64,000 nt of DNA from an uncultured Lachnospiraceae bacterium. Lineage in GTDB: Bacteria > Bacillota > Clostridia > Lachnospirales > Lachnospiraceae. This document shows, piece by piece, positions 37,615 through 46,176 of the stretch (its first letter is position 1; each line of letters opens with the position of its first letter). The stretch covers positions 1 through 64,000 of the forward strand of contig CAKRAK010000001.1 in assembly GCA_934294885.1 (NCBI GenBank). Reading direction: 5' to 3'. The notes below the pieces were generated by a model. It was not told the DNA's origin, did not search any database, and was given only the letters and a program-made list of their open reading frames with translations. Made by a program: the position numbers and the translations under genes.

Positions 37615-38574
37615 TTAATTTAGCAGATTCAAAAATCCGGGCAGACATTCATAGGTAACTTTACTGACCTCCCCGCAGTATTCTCCGTCCACATGAAGCG
37701 TCGTTGGTTTGGAAAGACTGATTGTTGCTTTATCTGTATAAAGCAAATCAAATCCATTAATCCATTCCTGCTTTGCCGCCAGTAAAAACGGCAGGCAGAA
37801 AAAAGTTCTCCATTTAGGAATACCGGAAGCACTACTCATGGCAAGACATCCGTTTGTTCCGTTTGCAGAAGGTGCCATAGGTACACCGCCTCCCTCTGCG
37901 GCAAGATTCATTGCAGCAAGAAAAATCACCTTATGCATATCCTTTCTCAACCGGAAAGGCTGGCTCTCACTTTGAACCGTACGTTCCATATCCATTCTCA
38001 CGTCAGCGGTTTTCATACAGAACAGGCTGAATATGGTTGTGAATACATATGTAAGTTTTCCAAGATGAAGCTTATTCAACAGCTTTTTCAGCCCTGAACG
38101 ATACGCCTTCTTGCACACGATGGCATCCAGACCAAGTCCGGAGCTGATTCCGAATACCCGAGGTCTTGTACAGCCGTCATAAATAACCATACCAAGATCC
38201 ATCCGGGTCATATTATCCGTCCGATCGTGAAGGGCAATCTGGGTAATATTGGCAATCACATCCTTTTTTATATGCATTCCCTTGGCAAAATCATTACCGG
38301 AGCCTGCCGGTATAATACCAAGACGCACTTTTTTGAAATCTGTGATTCCGTTTAGAACCTCATTAATCGTTCCGTCACCGCCTACAACAACGATTGCCAC
38401 CGACTCCTGAGGTAATTCGCATAATTTCATAGCAATTTTCGTTGCATGTCCTACATACTTTGTATCGTATGCCTTATATTCAATCATACTGTCTTTGAGA
38501 CATTTTTTTGCCTTTTTCCAGATTTCCTCGCATTTTCCTGTGCCCGAGGTTCTGTTTACTATAAAATATAACAT
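37615..38574 (-). CDS. Diacylglycerol kinase-like lipid kinase (YegS/BmrU/DagK family)
   Basis: 319 residues. The catalytic-domain signatures are YFIVNRTSGTGK at the N-terminus, VVVGGDGTINEVLNGI (nucleotide-binding GGDGT) and GIIPAGSGNDFAKG. The C-terminal beta-sandwich contains LHVDGEYCG, the usual place of the catalytic Glu/Asp region. Family members phosphorylate diacylglycerol to recycle it after lipoteichoic-acid synthesis; the window also has an LtaS-like enzyme, although far away. The ribosome site is AAGGTG. Substrate identity (diacylglycerol, undecaprenol or another lipid) is not fixed. Confidence 0.92.
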   Translation of the reverse strand: MLYFIVNRTSGTGKCEEIWKKAKKCLKDSMIEYKAYDTKYVGHATKIAMKLCELPQESVAIVVVGGDGTINEVLNGITDFKKVRLGIIPAGSGNDFAKGMHIKKDVIANITQIALHDRTDNMTRMDLGMVIYDGCTRPRVFGISSGLGLDAIVCKKAYRSGLKKLLNKLHLGKLTYVFTTIFSLFCMKTADVRMDMERTVQSESQPFRLRKDMHKVIFLAAMNLAAEGGGVPMAPSANGTNGCLAMSSASGIPKWRTFFCLPFLLAAKQEWINGFDLLYTDKATISLSKPTTLHVDGEYCGEVSKVTYECLPGFLNLLN

Positions 38575-38673
38575 TAAAACAACACCTTTTTCCTTTGTAA
38601 ATTATCTGATTGTATCACGATTTATATGGTACGTCCATTCCTATAAAACAAAACAAAAAGAGACGTATTTATC

Positions 38674-39642
38674 CTACAATTCGTTTGCCTTCATTCCAAA
38701 AGCAGCCTCTATGAGGGTCTGCTTCAGATGCTCCCCAATAACGATAATAATCGACTGTCCTTTTTCAATTGGTTTCACGGTAATCCCTCTGTGGGTACTG
38801 TTTACCTCAACCCATCCGTCATTCTGCCGGAGAAATCCTTTAATCCGGAATATATCTCCGTACTTTGTATCACAGAACAATTCTCTTGCAATATGACAAA
38901 AGGTTTTCGAATCATGATTTCCATTCATGAAATAAAGGGTCATATAACCGTTCTCTTCACTATATTCCTTTCGATATGCTTCACTGCGGTAACCACATCC
39001 GGCAAACCGGTTATAATCTTCATCCGAAAAATCATCCCAGGATTTTTGAATGACCCTGTCATGCTCCTTATCCCCGGCATCAAGCGTAAACCGCCTTTTA
39101 CAATCAAACTGCTCCAGCGCCCGGTTCATATGAGCAACCGTCTCTTTAATATCCGATTCCCCAACCTCCTGGGTTCTGCTTAGAATGACACAGCCTGCAT
39201 TTGCAATCTGGGATGCAAGTAAAAACTCCGACTGCTTAGACAGCTCCGATTCCAGATCCCCGTCCACAATGGCAATCACATTTCCAATCTCATACCATCT
39301 TGACAACGGTTCCTCATATAAAGCATCAAAAAATTCATCCACGTCAAAAATTCCGGAAGGCTCCACTAATACCCTGTCATATCCACTCATTCCCATGGCA
39401 ATCAGTTTTGTTTTAAAGCGCCGTCTATGACAGTCTGCATCACATCCTCCGGCAACCATTTCCAAACCACAGGAATCACCTTCCAAATCCTGTAATAACA
39501 TCATATCTACATTTACAGCACCATAATCATTTTCCAAAATACCCACCTTGAACCCATGATCCATTAAATACTGCGCATATTTTTTCATGAACGTTGTCTT
39601 TCCCGATCCAAGAAAGCCGGTAATCAAATCTATTTTTATCAT
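38674..39642 (-). CDS. CobW/COG0523-family GTP-binding protein
   Basis: 322 residues, G3E-family GTPase. Walker A GFLGSGKTTF is at residues 8-17. The region that is normally CxCC in metal chaperones of this family reads GGCDADCHRRR, so the cysteine spacing is altered. The Walker B-like VLVEPSGIFDVDEF and the base-recognition area ILSRTQEVGESD follow. The C-terminal CobW_C domain (from about 220) starts around SEENGYMTLYFMNGNHD. Proteins of this group move zinc, cobalt or nickel into enzymes. Partner and metal are unknown. It sits alone between a lipid kinase and a tRNA-modification gene. Confidence 0.9.
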   Translation of the reverse strand: MIKIDLITGFLGSGKTTFMKKYAQYLMDHGFKVGILENDYGAVNVDMMLLQDLEGDSCGLEMVAGGCDADCHRRRFKTKLIAMGMSGYDRVLVEPSGIFDVDEFFDALYEEPLSRWYEIGNVIAIVDGDLESELSKQSEFLLASQIANAGCVILSRTQEVGESDIKETVAHMNRALEQFDCKRRFTLDAGDKEHDRVIQKSWDDFSDEDYNRFAGCGYRSEAYRKEYSEENGYMTLYFMNGNHDSKTFCHIARELFCDTKYGDIFRIKGFLRQNDGWVEVNSTHRGITVKPIEKGQSIIIVIGEHLKQTLIEAAFGMKANEL

Positions 39643-39771
39643 AAATTCCCCTTTTTCAGAACTAAAATATAACCTTTATAGTATCTTCTGCCAAACCAAT
39701 TTTATTCGGATATTTTTATTTTACCAAAAGAATCTCTATCCTACAATGGAGGTTTTCCCAACAACAATTAC

Positions 39772-40731
39772 TTAGATGCCCAGCTCCCTCAACATAGCCT
39801 CATACTCCGCGTATTTTTTACATTTCAATAATTTTTTTATAATTTTTTTATGATCCGGGAACAAATCCGCCCAATAAACCCACAGACCCTTCAAATGATA
39901 AATCACATTAATATCCGGTGACATGATTTCCTGATACCCATGATACAGATCATCATGAAAGCTGCGAAACACTTTTCTGTCAAATTGACTTAAGTCAATA
40001 TTGGTCTTAAAGGCTTCCTTATATTTTGATAACAGTTCCGGATGATAAAGCAAACCACGACCTAACATTACCACCGGTTCCCTGTTCTTATCCGTAAGCA
40101 TTTCCTCGCATTTTTTCAAATCCTCTACTGTATATAAATCACCGTTATATACAAGAGGTGCTTTACTGTTTTCTAATGCATAGGAAAAAAATTCCATACG
40201 GGGATTTTCTTTATAATAATCATCCCGGATTCTTGGATGGACAATCAGTTCAGACACCGGGAAGCGATTATAAATATCCAGCAAATCATACCATTCATCC
40301 GGTGAAAAACGGCCGATTCTCGTCTTGATGGATAAAGAAATACCCACCTGTTCGCAATAGTCATACACCCTGTCAAGAAACTGTTCCAATGCATCATACT
40401 CTGTCAGAAAGCCGGCTCCTTTTTTCTTTGAAACAACGGTCCCGGAAGGACAGCCCAAATTCAGATTTATCTCTTTATATCCCATATCCTGCAAAATTTC
40501 CGTACATGCAATAAAATGCTCTGCCTTATTTGCCAGAATCTGGGGAACGACAGTCAGACCTTCATTATGCTCCGGACAAATATCCCTTCTTTCCTTTGGG
40601 TTCATTGCACAATGATCCGCAGGTGATATAAAGGGAGCATAATATTTGTGGATTCCTCCGTAATATTTTTCATATGCATTTCTAAAAATATATCCTGTTA
40701 TGCCCTCCATGGGAGCAAAATAACACTTCAT
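39772..40731 (-). CDS. tRNA-dihydrouridine synthase
   Basis: FMN-dependent reductase of uridine in tRNA, 319 residues with a TIM barrel plus a helical C-terminal domain. It opens with FAPMEGITGYIFRNAYEKYYG. The active-site Cys is in LNLGCPSGTVVSKKKGAG. SIKTRIG and ELIVHPRIRDDYYKENP correspond to substrate- and FMN-contacting blocks, and PVVMLGRGLLYHPELL is the phosphate-binding stretch. It is the DusB/C-like type found in Firmicutes; the target position cannot be told. AAGGAG precedes the ATG, and the radical SAM gene is 27 bp upstream in the same direction, so the two may be cotranscribed. Confidence 0.93.
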   Translation of the reverse strand: MKCYFAPMEGITGYIFRNAYEKYYGGIHKYYAPFISPADHCAMNPKERRDICPEHNEGLTVVPQILANKAEHFIACTEILQDMGYKEINLNLGCPSGTVVSKKKGAGFLTEYDALEQFLDRVYDYCEQVGISLSIKTRIGRFSPDEWYDLLDIYNRFPVSELIVHPRIRDDYYKENPRMEFFSYALENSKAPLVYNGDLYTVEDLKKCEEMLTDKNREPVVMLGRGLLYHPELLSKYKEAFKTNIDLSQFDRKVFRSFHDDLYHGYQEIMSPDINVIYHLKGLWVYWADLFPDHKKIIKKLLKCKKYAEYEAMLRELGI

Positions 40732-40758
40732 CTTATATACTCCTTGTCATCCGTAAAT

Positions 40759-41646
40759 TTATTCGAAACACTTCTCTTTAATAGCCTTATTCAGTGCATT
40801 TAACACACGTTTTTTATCCCCGCTCCACAAGGGCGCGATTAATGTTTTTTTGTCTCCATCTCCTGTCATACGGTGGATTACCATATTCCTTGGCAAAGCT
40901 GCAATACAATCCGCAACAAGGTTTACATAATCCTCCATAGACATTACCTCAAATCTGCCGGATTCATAATCCTTTTCCAGATCCGTTCCCCGGAGCACAT
41001 GAAGCAATTGCAGCTTTATTCCCGATACACCTGATTTACCTACATAAGAAACCGTTTCCAGCATATCTGCCCTTGTTTCTCCCGGCAGCCCTAAAATCAC
41101 ATGAACAATTGTCGTTATGCCTCTTCTTCGCAGCCTTAAAACCGCCTCGTCAAACACGGAAAGACGGTAACCTCTTCGAATATAAGCAGCCGTTTTTTCA
41201 TGTATGGTCTGTAATCCCAGCTCCACCCATACAGGTTTGATATGATTTAATTCTTCAATCAAATCCAACACGTCGTCTTCCAGACAATCTGGTCTTGTGG
41301 CAATGGATACTGCCACAATATCAGGATGACGGATTGCCTCTTCGTACTTTCTTTTCAATTCATCCACAGGTCCGTAAGTATTGGTAAATGCCTGAAAATA
41401 CGCAATGTATTTTCCGTTTTTTATTTTCCCGGATAATCTTTCTTTCCCTTTTTCAATCTGCTCCGTAACAGAGTCCTTCCGACTTTCCGCAAAATCACCG
41501 GATCCTGCACCGGAGCAGAAAATACAGCCCCGGTTATCTAATGTTCCGTCCCGGTTTGGACAAGTAAATCCTCCATCAATTGCAATTTTATACACCTTTC
41601 CTCCAAAAGTGTCCCGCAAGTATTGATTCAACGAATAATATTCCAT
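40759..41646 (-). CDS. Radical SAM protein, YhcC family (TIGR01212)
   Basis: 295 residues. The cysteine motif CPNRDGTLDNRGCIFC near residues 29-44 matches the variant [4Fe-4S] cluster motif of this family rather than the standard CxxxCxxC. Further family blocks are YFQAFTNTYGPVDELKRKYEEA, given here only through YFQAFTNTYG, then VSIATRPDCL and HVILGLPGETR. YhcC-type proteins are suspected of tRNA modification, which fits its dihydrouridine-synthase neighbour, but the reaction is unproven. The ribosome site is weak (GGAAG, 9 nt away). Confidence 0.9.
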   Translation of the reverse strand: MEYYSLNQYLRDTFGGKVYKIAIDGGFTCPNRDGTLDNRGCIFCSGAGSGDFAESRKDSVTEQIEKGKERLSGKIKNGKYIAYFQAFTNTYGPVDELKRKYEEAIRHPDIVAVSIATRPDCLEDDVLDLIEELNHIKPVWVELGLQTIHEKTAAYIRRGYRLSVFDEAVLRLRRRGITTIVHVILGLPGETRADMLETVSYVGKSGVSGIKLQLLHVLRGTDLEKDYESGRFEVMSMEDYVNLVADCIAALPRNMVIHRMTGDGDKKTLIAPLWSGDKKRVLNALNKAIKEKCFE

Positions 41647-41682
41647 ATCACTTAACTTCCATTCAAGTTTAAATTACTACAT

Positions 41683-41712
41683 ATGATAACATTGATTTAT
41701 TATGATTGTAAA
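41683..41712 (-). promoter_or_regulatory. Possible promoter for the radical SAM/dus unit
   Basis: Minus-strand TTTACA (41712-41707), 18-bp spacer, TATCAT (41688-41683). It would start transcription about 30 bp before the radical SAM gene. The match is partial. Confidence 0.35.
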
Positions 41713-41823
41713 TATGTCACTTTTTCCGAGTCGGCAAACATCTGACTTTGTATAAAAATTGCAGAAACATATTTTTTTCATAACACTTAACCCATAAGAA
41801 ACATGCCTTACGTAAATGAGAAA

Positions 41824-41855
41824 AAGACGACCACAGATTGCTCCGTAGCCGTCTT
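41824..41855 (-). terminator. Rho-independent terminator after the first carB
   Basis: 13-bp stem (41824-41836 with 41843-41855, 6-nt loop). Its three mismatches become G-U pairs only in the minus-strand RNA. It is followed by TTTTTCTC, 32 bp after the carB stop. Confidence 0.8.
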
Positions 41856-41887
41856 ACTCTTTTATCACAGGAAATTCATATCCCTAT

Positions 41888-44800
41888 TTATTTGCTTTTA
41901 ATCTCACCATGCAGTTCCTGTAAAGACTTAATCTCACTTGTATCATGTTTTTTCAAATAAGCAATTCCGTCTGCTGTAGCCTTAGCTGCCGCAATGGTTG
42001 TCATATAAGGTGTCTTTGTCTTAATGGCAGCCTTACGAAGATAACTGTCATCATTCACACTGTCCTTACCCACCGGTGAATTGATGATCAAATCAATCTC
42101 ACCGTTCGTTATGGCATCCAATGTATTAGGACGACCCTCTGACAATTTCTTGATCTTTTCTGCCGGAATTCCTGCTGCGGTAATCACTTCATACGTATTA
42201 CCGGTTGCCACGATTTCAAAACCATTATCAGATAATTCTTTTGCAACCTCAACAATCTCTTCCTTATCCTTGCGGTTAACGGAAATCAATACCTTTCCAC
42301 TCATCGGAAGCTTAGAGCCCACACCCTCTTGTGCCTTAAAGAAGGCTTCACCGTAAGATGGCGATAATCCAAGTACCTCACCGGTAGAACGCATCTCAGG
42401 TCCAAGTACCGGGTCAACCTCCTGGAACATATTAAATGGGAAAGCAGCTTCCTTCACTCCGTAATATGGAATATCCTGTTCCCGAAGTGCCGGAACCGGA
42501 GAAGGGTTACCGGTTAATTCACTGGTTACAATATCTGTAGCAAGTGGTACCATTCGCACATTACATACCTTTGATACCAATGGAACGGTACGGGATGCAC
42601 GAGGATTTGCCTCTAATACATACACTTTACCATTCTCAATTGCATACTGCATATTCATAAGACCCTTTACATGCATCTCTTCTGCAATTTTTCTTGTGTA
42701 TTCCTTAATCGTCTTAACATTCTCTTCCGAAATATGAACAGACGGAATGATACAGGCAGAATCTCCGGAATGAACACCGGCAAGCTCTACATGTTCCATA
42801 ACGGCAGGCACAAATGCATGGGTACCGTCGCTGATGGCATCTGCCTCACACTCTAATGCATGATTCAGGAAACGGTCAATCAATATCGGACGATCCGGTG
42901 TAACACCTACTGCCGCACGCATATAATCTCCCATACTTTCATCATCATAAACAACTTCCATACCACGACCGCCCAATACATAAGAAGGACGAACCATTAC
43001 CGGATATCCAATCCCATTGGCAATCTTAACCGCTTCTTCTACATTGGTTGCCATGCCTGCTTCCGGCATCGGAATCTCAAGCTTATCCATCATTTCACGG
43101 AACAAATCTCTATCCTCCGCCAAATCAATTACAGATGGAGAAGTGCCAAGAATCTTAACACCGTTCTTTTCAAGATCGGCAGCCAGATTCAATGGTGTCT
43201 GTCCACCAAACTGTGCAATTACACCAAGCGGTTTTTCCTTCTTGTAAATACTTAAAACATCCTCAAGGGTAAGAGGCTCAAAGTATAATTTATCTGAAGT
43301 ATCATAGTCTGTTGAAACTGTCTCAGGATTACAGTTTACGATAATGGTCTCAAAGCCTAATTTTTTAAGTGCCAATGCTGCATGTACACAACAATAATCA
43401 AACTCGATTCCCTGTCCGATTCGGTTCGGACCTCCACCAAGAATCATAACCTTCTTATTATCGGATACGGTACTCTTATCCTCTGCATTATAGGTAGAAT
43501 AATAATATGCTCTGTCTTCCGTACCGGAAACATGAACACCTTCCCATGCTTCCTCTACACCAAGACTGATTCTCTTATTCCGTACAGCATCCTCTGGAAT
43601 TTCAAGAATCTGGCTTAAATACTTATCAGAGAAACCGTCCTTTTTCGCCTGGATTAACAAGGCATCCTCCGGAAGACTGCCTTTGTATTTTAATAATGCT
43701 TCTTCCTCTTCCACCAATTCCTTCATCTGCTCAATGAAGTAATGCTTTACCTTTGTCAACTCAAAAATCTCATCTACGGTTGCACCCTTACGAAGTGCCT
43801 CATACATAACGAAATGTCTTTCGGATGATGGTATGATTAATTTCTTTAATAATTCTTCCTTGGTTAAACTATCAAAATTCTTGACGTGTCCCAATCCATA
43901 ACGACCTGTCTCTAAGCTTCGAATGGCTTTCTGGAAAGCTTCCTTGTATGTTTTACCGATACTCATAACCTCACCTACGGCACGCATCTGAGTACCTAGC
44001 TTATCCTCAACACCCTTGAATTTTTCAAATGCCCAGCGGGCGAATTTGATTACAACATAATCTCCGTCCGGAACATATTTATCCAATGTGCCGTACTTTC
44101 CGCAAGGAATATCCTTCAGGGTAAGACCTGTTGCCAGCATGGCAGATACCAATGCAATCGGAAAACCGGTTGCTTTAGATGCCAATGCGGAAGATCTGGA
44201 TGTACGAGGATTAATCTCAATAACAATAATACGGTCTGAAACCGGATCATGAGCAAACTGTACATTGGTTCCACCAACAACCTGAACCTTATCAACAATC
44301 TTGTATGCCTGTTCCTGTAACCGCTTCTGACAATCCTCAGAAATTGTTAACATCGGTGCCGAACAGAAGGAATCACCTGTGTGTACACCTAATGGGTCGA
44401 TATTCTCAATAAAGCAAACCGTAATCATGTTACCCTCTGAGTCACGAACAACCTCTAACTCTAATTCTTCCCAGCCAAGAATAGACTCTTCTACAAGAAC
44501 CTGACCAACTAAACTTGCCTGAAGTCCTCTTGCACATACTGTCTTTAATTCATCTTTGTTGTATACAAGGCCGCCTCCGGCACCGCCCATGGTATAAGCC
44601 GGACGAAGAACAACCGGGTATCCCAGCTTATCAGCAATCTGAAGTGCCTCCTCAACAGAATATGCAACCTCACTTCGTGCCATCTCAATACCAAGGCTGT
44701 CCATCGTTTTCTTAAATTCAATTCGATCCTCACCACGCTCAATGGCATCCACCTGCACACCGATTACCTGTACATGATACTTGTCCAATATTCCTGCTTT

Positions 44801-45109
44801 ATATAATTCTGAACAAAGATTAAGTCCTGACTGTCCTCCTAAGTTTGGCAGCAGGGCATCCGGTCTTTCTTTGGCAATAATCTGCTCTAACCGTTCCACG
44901 TTAAGAGGTTCGATATATGTTACATCCGCGGTCTCCGGATCAGTCATAATCGTAGCCGGATTAGAATTAACCAATACAATCTCATAACCTAATTTTTTTA
45001 ACGCCTTACATGCCTGCGTACCGGAATAATCAAACTCACACGCCTGACCAATTACGATTGGTCCGGAACCGATAATCAGCACTTTGTTAATATCTGTTCT
45101 TTTACCCAT
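41888..45109 (-). CDS. carB: Carbamoyl-phosphate synthase large subunit, stand-alone copy
   Basis: Makes carbamoyl phosphate from bicarbonate, ammonia and two ATP. 1073 residues with both ATP-grasp halves: VLIIGSGPIVIGQACEFDYS at the start, GGAGGGLVYN in the first half, and KVMILGGGPNRIGQGIEFDY opening the second half at about residue 550. The MGS-like allosteric domain lies at the end (SVNRKDKEEIVEVAKELSDN). I start at ATG 45109 because GGAGG precedes it and the sequence MGKRTDINK is the family N-terminus. No carA is adjacent, unlike the second carB in this window. A palindromic dyad is present 28-46 bp upstream of the ATG. Confidence 0.96.
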   Translation of the reverse strand: MGKRTDINKVLIIGSGPIVIGQACEFDYSGTQACKALKKLGYEIVLVNSNPATIMTDPETADVTYIEPLNVERLEQIIAKERPDALLPNLGGQSGLNLCSELYKAGILDKYHVQVIGVQVDAIERGEDRIEFKKTMDSLGIEMARSEVAYSVEEALQIADKLGYPVVLRPAYTMGGAGGGLVYNKDELKTVCARGLQASLVGQVLVEESILGWEELELEVVRDSEGNMITVCFIENIDPLGVHTGDSFCSAPMLTISEDCQKRLQEQAYKIVDKVQVVGGTNVQFAHDPVSDRIIVIEINPRTSRSSALASKATGFPIALVSAMLATGLTLKDIPCGKYGTLDKYVPDGDYVVIKFARWAFEKFKGVEDKLGTQMRAVGEVMSIGKTYKEAFQKAIRSLETGRYGLGHVKNFDSLTKEELLKKLIIPSSERHFVMYEALRKGATVDEIFELTKVKHYFIEQMKELVEEEEALLKYKGSLPEDALLIQAKKDGFSDKYLSQILEIPEDAVRNKRISLGVEEAWEGVHVSGTEDRAYYYSTYNAEDKSTVSDNKKVMILGGGPNRIGQGIEFDYCCVHAALALKKLGFETIIVNCNPETVSTDYDTSDKLYFEPLTLEDVLSIYKKEKPLGVIAQFGGQTPLNLAADLEKNGVKILGTSPSVIDLAEDRDLFREMMDKLEIPMPEAGMATNVEEAVKIANGIGYPVMVRPSYVLGGRGMEVVYDDESMGDYMRAAVGVTPDRPILIDRFLNHALECEADAISDGTHAFVPAVMEHVELAGVHSGDSACIIPSVHISEENVKTIKEYTRKIAEEMHVKGLMNMQYAIENGKVYVLEANPRASRTVPLVSKVCNVRMVPLATDIVTSELTGNPSPVPALREQDIPYYGVKEAAFPFNMFQEVDPVLGPEMRSTGEVLGLSPSYGEAFFKAQEGVGSKLPMSGKVLISVNRKDKEEIVEVAKELSDNGFEIVATGNTYEVITAAGIPAEKIKKLSEGRPNTLDAITNGEIDLIINSPVGKDSVNDDSYLRKAAIKTKTPYMTTIAAAKATADGIAYLKKHDTSEIKSLQELHGEIKSK

Positions 45110-45136
45110 TTTATCCTCCATAACTTTGATTTTTAA

Positions 45137-45155
45137 ATATTCGGATCCCGAATAT
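45137..45155. promoter_or_regulatory. Palindromic dyad in the carB leader
   Basis: ATATTCGG-ATC-CCGAATAT, a perfect 8-bp dyad with a 3-bp centre, 28 bp upstream of the carB ATG and downstream of the probable -10 at 45201-45206. It could be an operator or an RNA hairpin close to the ribosome site. The short centre favours a protein-binding site. Confidence 0.45.
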
Positions 45156-45338
45156 CCGGTCATATTTGCTATTGACCTAAGAAAATTAATTATTCAATCT
45201 ATTATACATGTAACCACTTCATTAATACAACTGTTTTTTTACGTTTCTTTTATTTTTTTAATAATATATTATGATTTATTTTTCATGTATTTTCAAATTG
45301 TTCTTGTTTTCAATATTGTTCCATTATATAATCATAAC

Positions 45339-45358
45339 AAATTGATTATAGTCAATTT
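45339..45358. promoter_or_regulatory. Candidate operator for the TetR-type regulator
   Basis: AAATTGA-TTATAG-TCAATTT, a perfect 7-bp dyad with a 6-bp centre, about 60 bp upstream of the regulator ATG. Many TetR proteins bind 15-20 bp dyads beside their own gene. Assignment is inferred from position only. Confidence 0.35.
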
Positions 45359-45416
45359 TGTACAATTATTATTACATTTCACAAGATAATATCATACACA
45401 GATCAAGGAGGAACAT

Positions 45417-46076
45417 ATGGCAACAACATATAAAGCAGGCGACCGCACAAAAGAAAACATAATAAACGAAACAAGAAAGTTACTATACAGTCAGGGATAT
45501 TCCAACACAACCTATGATGATATCAGCAACGCTGCATCCATCAACAGAGCTTTGATTCCTTATCATTTCAAGAGCAAACAATTATTGGGTCAGACGATTT
45601 ATGATGAAATCATCCGGCAGTTTTTGGAACATTTTGATTCCATTCTGGATATCAGTGAATTTACTCCTGATTTTGTAAGTATTCTGCATCTTACCGCATA
45701 TTATCAGCTGCTTAAGGATGAACATTTTTCCAGCTTTGTTTATGAATTACAGGCAGACAAGGAATTCTCCCAATTTATGGCAAAGACAGAGACCGAGCTG
45801 TTAGAGGGTCTGTTATCTCACAAAAAACTTACCGAGGCAGAGCATACCATTTTAATCCATTCCGAGATTGGCATGAAAAAGGAGCTGTTTTATCTGGTTC
45901 ACACAACAGATATTGATGTAAACGAAGCCGCAAAGCTGCAATTATATATGCTGTTAAGCTATACCGGATATTCAAAGAAAAAGATTGAGGATTTGTATGA
46001 CAGTGCCATGCAGGTTATTAACATGCTGTCATTCCGGGTAACAAAGGATTTCCGAATTGATATTTCATTTCATTAA
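45417..46076 (+). CDS. TetR/AcrR-family transcriptional regulator
   Basis: 219 residues. The N-terminal helix-turn-helix domain covers about residues 12-60 (NIINETRKLLYSQGYSNTTYDDISNAASINRALIPYHFKSK region; recognition helix within INRALIPYHF). The C-terminal ligand domain is not recognised. AGGAGG lies 6 nt before the ATG. It is transcribed divergently from the stand-alone carB and converges on the TrpB-like gene, with a bidirectional terminator between. Possible targets are its own promoter or the carB promoter; the sequence does not decide. Confidence 0.9.
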   Translation: MATTYKAGDRTKENIINETRKLLYSQGYSNTTYDDISNAASINRALIPYHFKSKQLLGQTIYDEIIRQFLEHFDSILDISEFTPDFVSILHLTAYYQLLKDEHFSSFVYELQADKEFSQFMAKTETELLEGLLSHKKLTEAEHTILIHSEIGMKKELFYLVHTTDIDVNEAAKLQLYMLLSYTGYSKKKIEDLYDSAMQVINMLSFRVTKDFRIDISFH

Positions 46077-46083
46077 TTTAGAG

Positions 46084-46135
46084 AAAAAGACATGAAGACT
46101 GTCAGATTTCATCTGACTGAACTTCATGTCTTTTT
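46084..46135. terminator. Bidirectional terminator between TetR and trpB2 genes
   Basis: 14-bp perfect outer stem (AAAAAGACATGAAG with CTTCATGTCTTTTT) and a 7-bp inner stem (GTCAGAT/ATCTGAC) around a 3-nt loop. T-runs on both sides serve both convergent genes. Confidence 0.92.
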
Positions 46136-46176
46136 ATATTGCCTATTAAATTCTTTTTCTCGATTTTACAGATTCA

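Larger units (their letters stand above)
45110..45416. other. Divergent intergenic region between carB and a TetR gene
   Basis: 307 bp, very A+T-rich. Contents I can support are a carB-side dyad (45137-45155), a minus-strand TATAAT (45206-45201) without a good -35 box, a second dyad (45339-45358) near the regulator gene, and the AGGAGG of that gene at about 45405-45410. No gene is visible. Confidence 0.6.
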
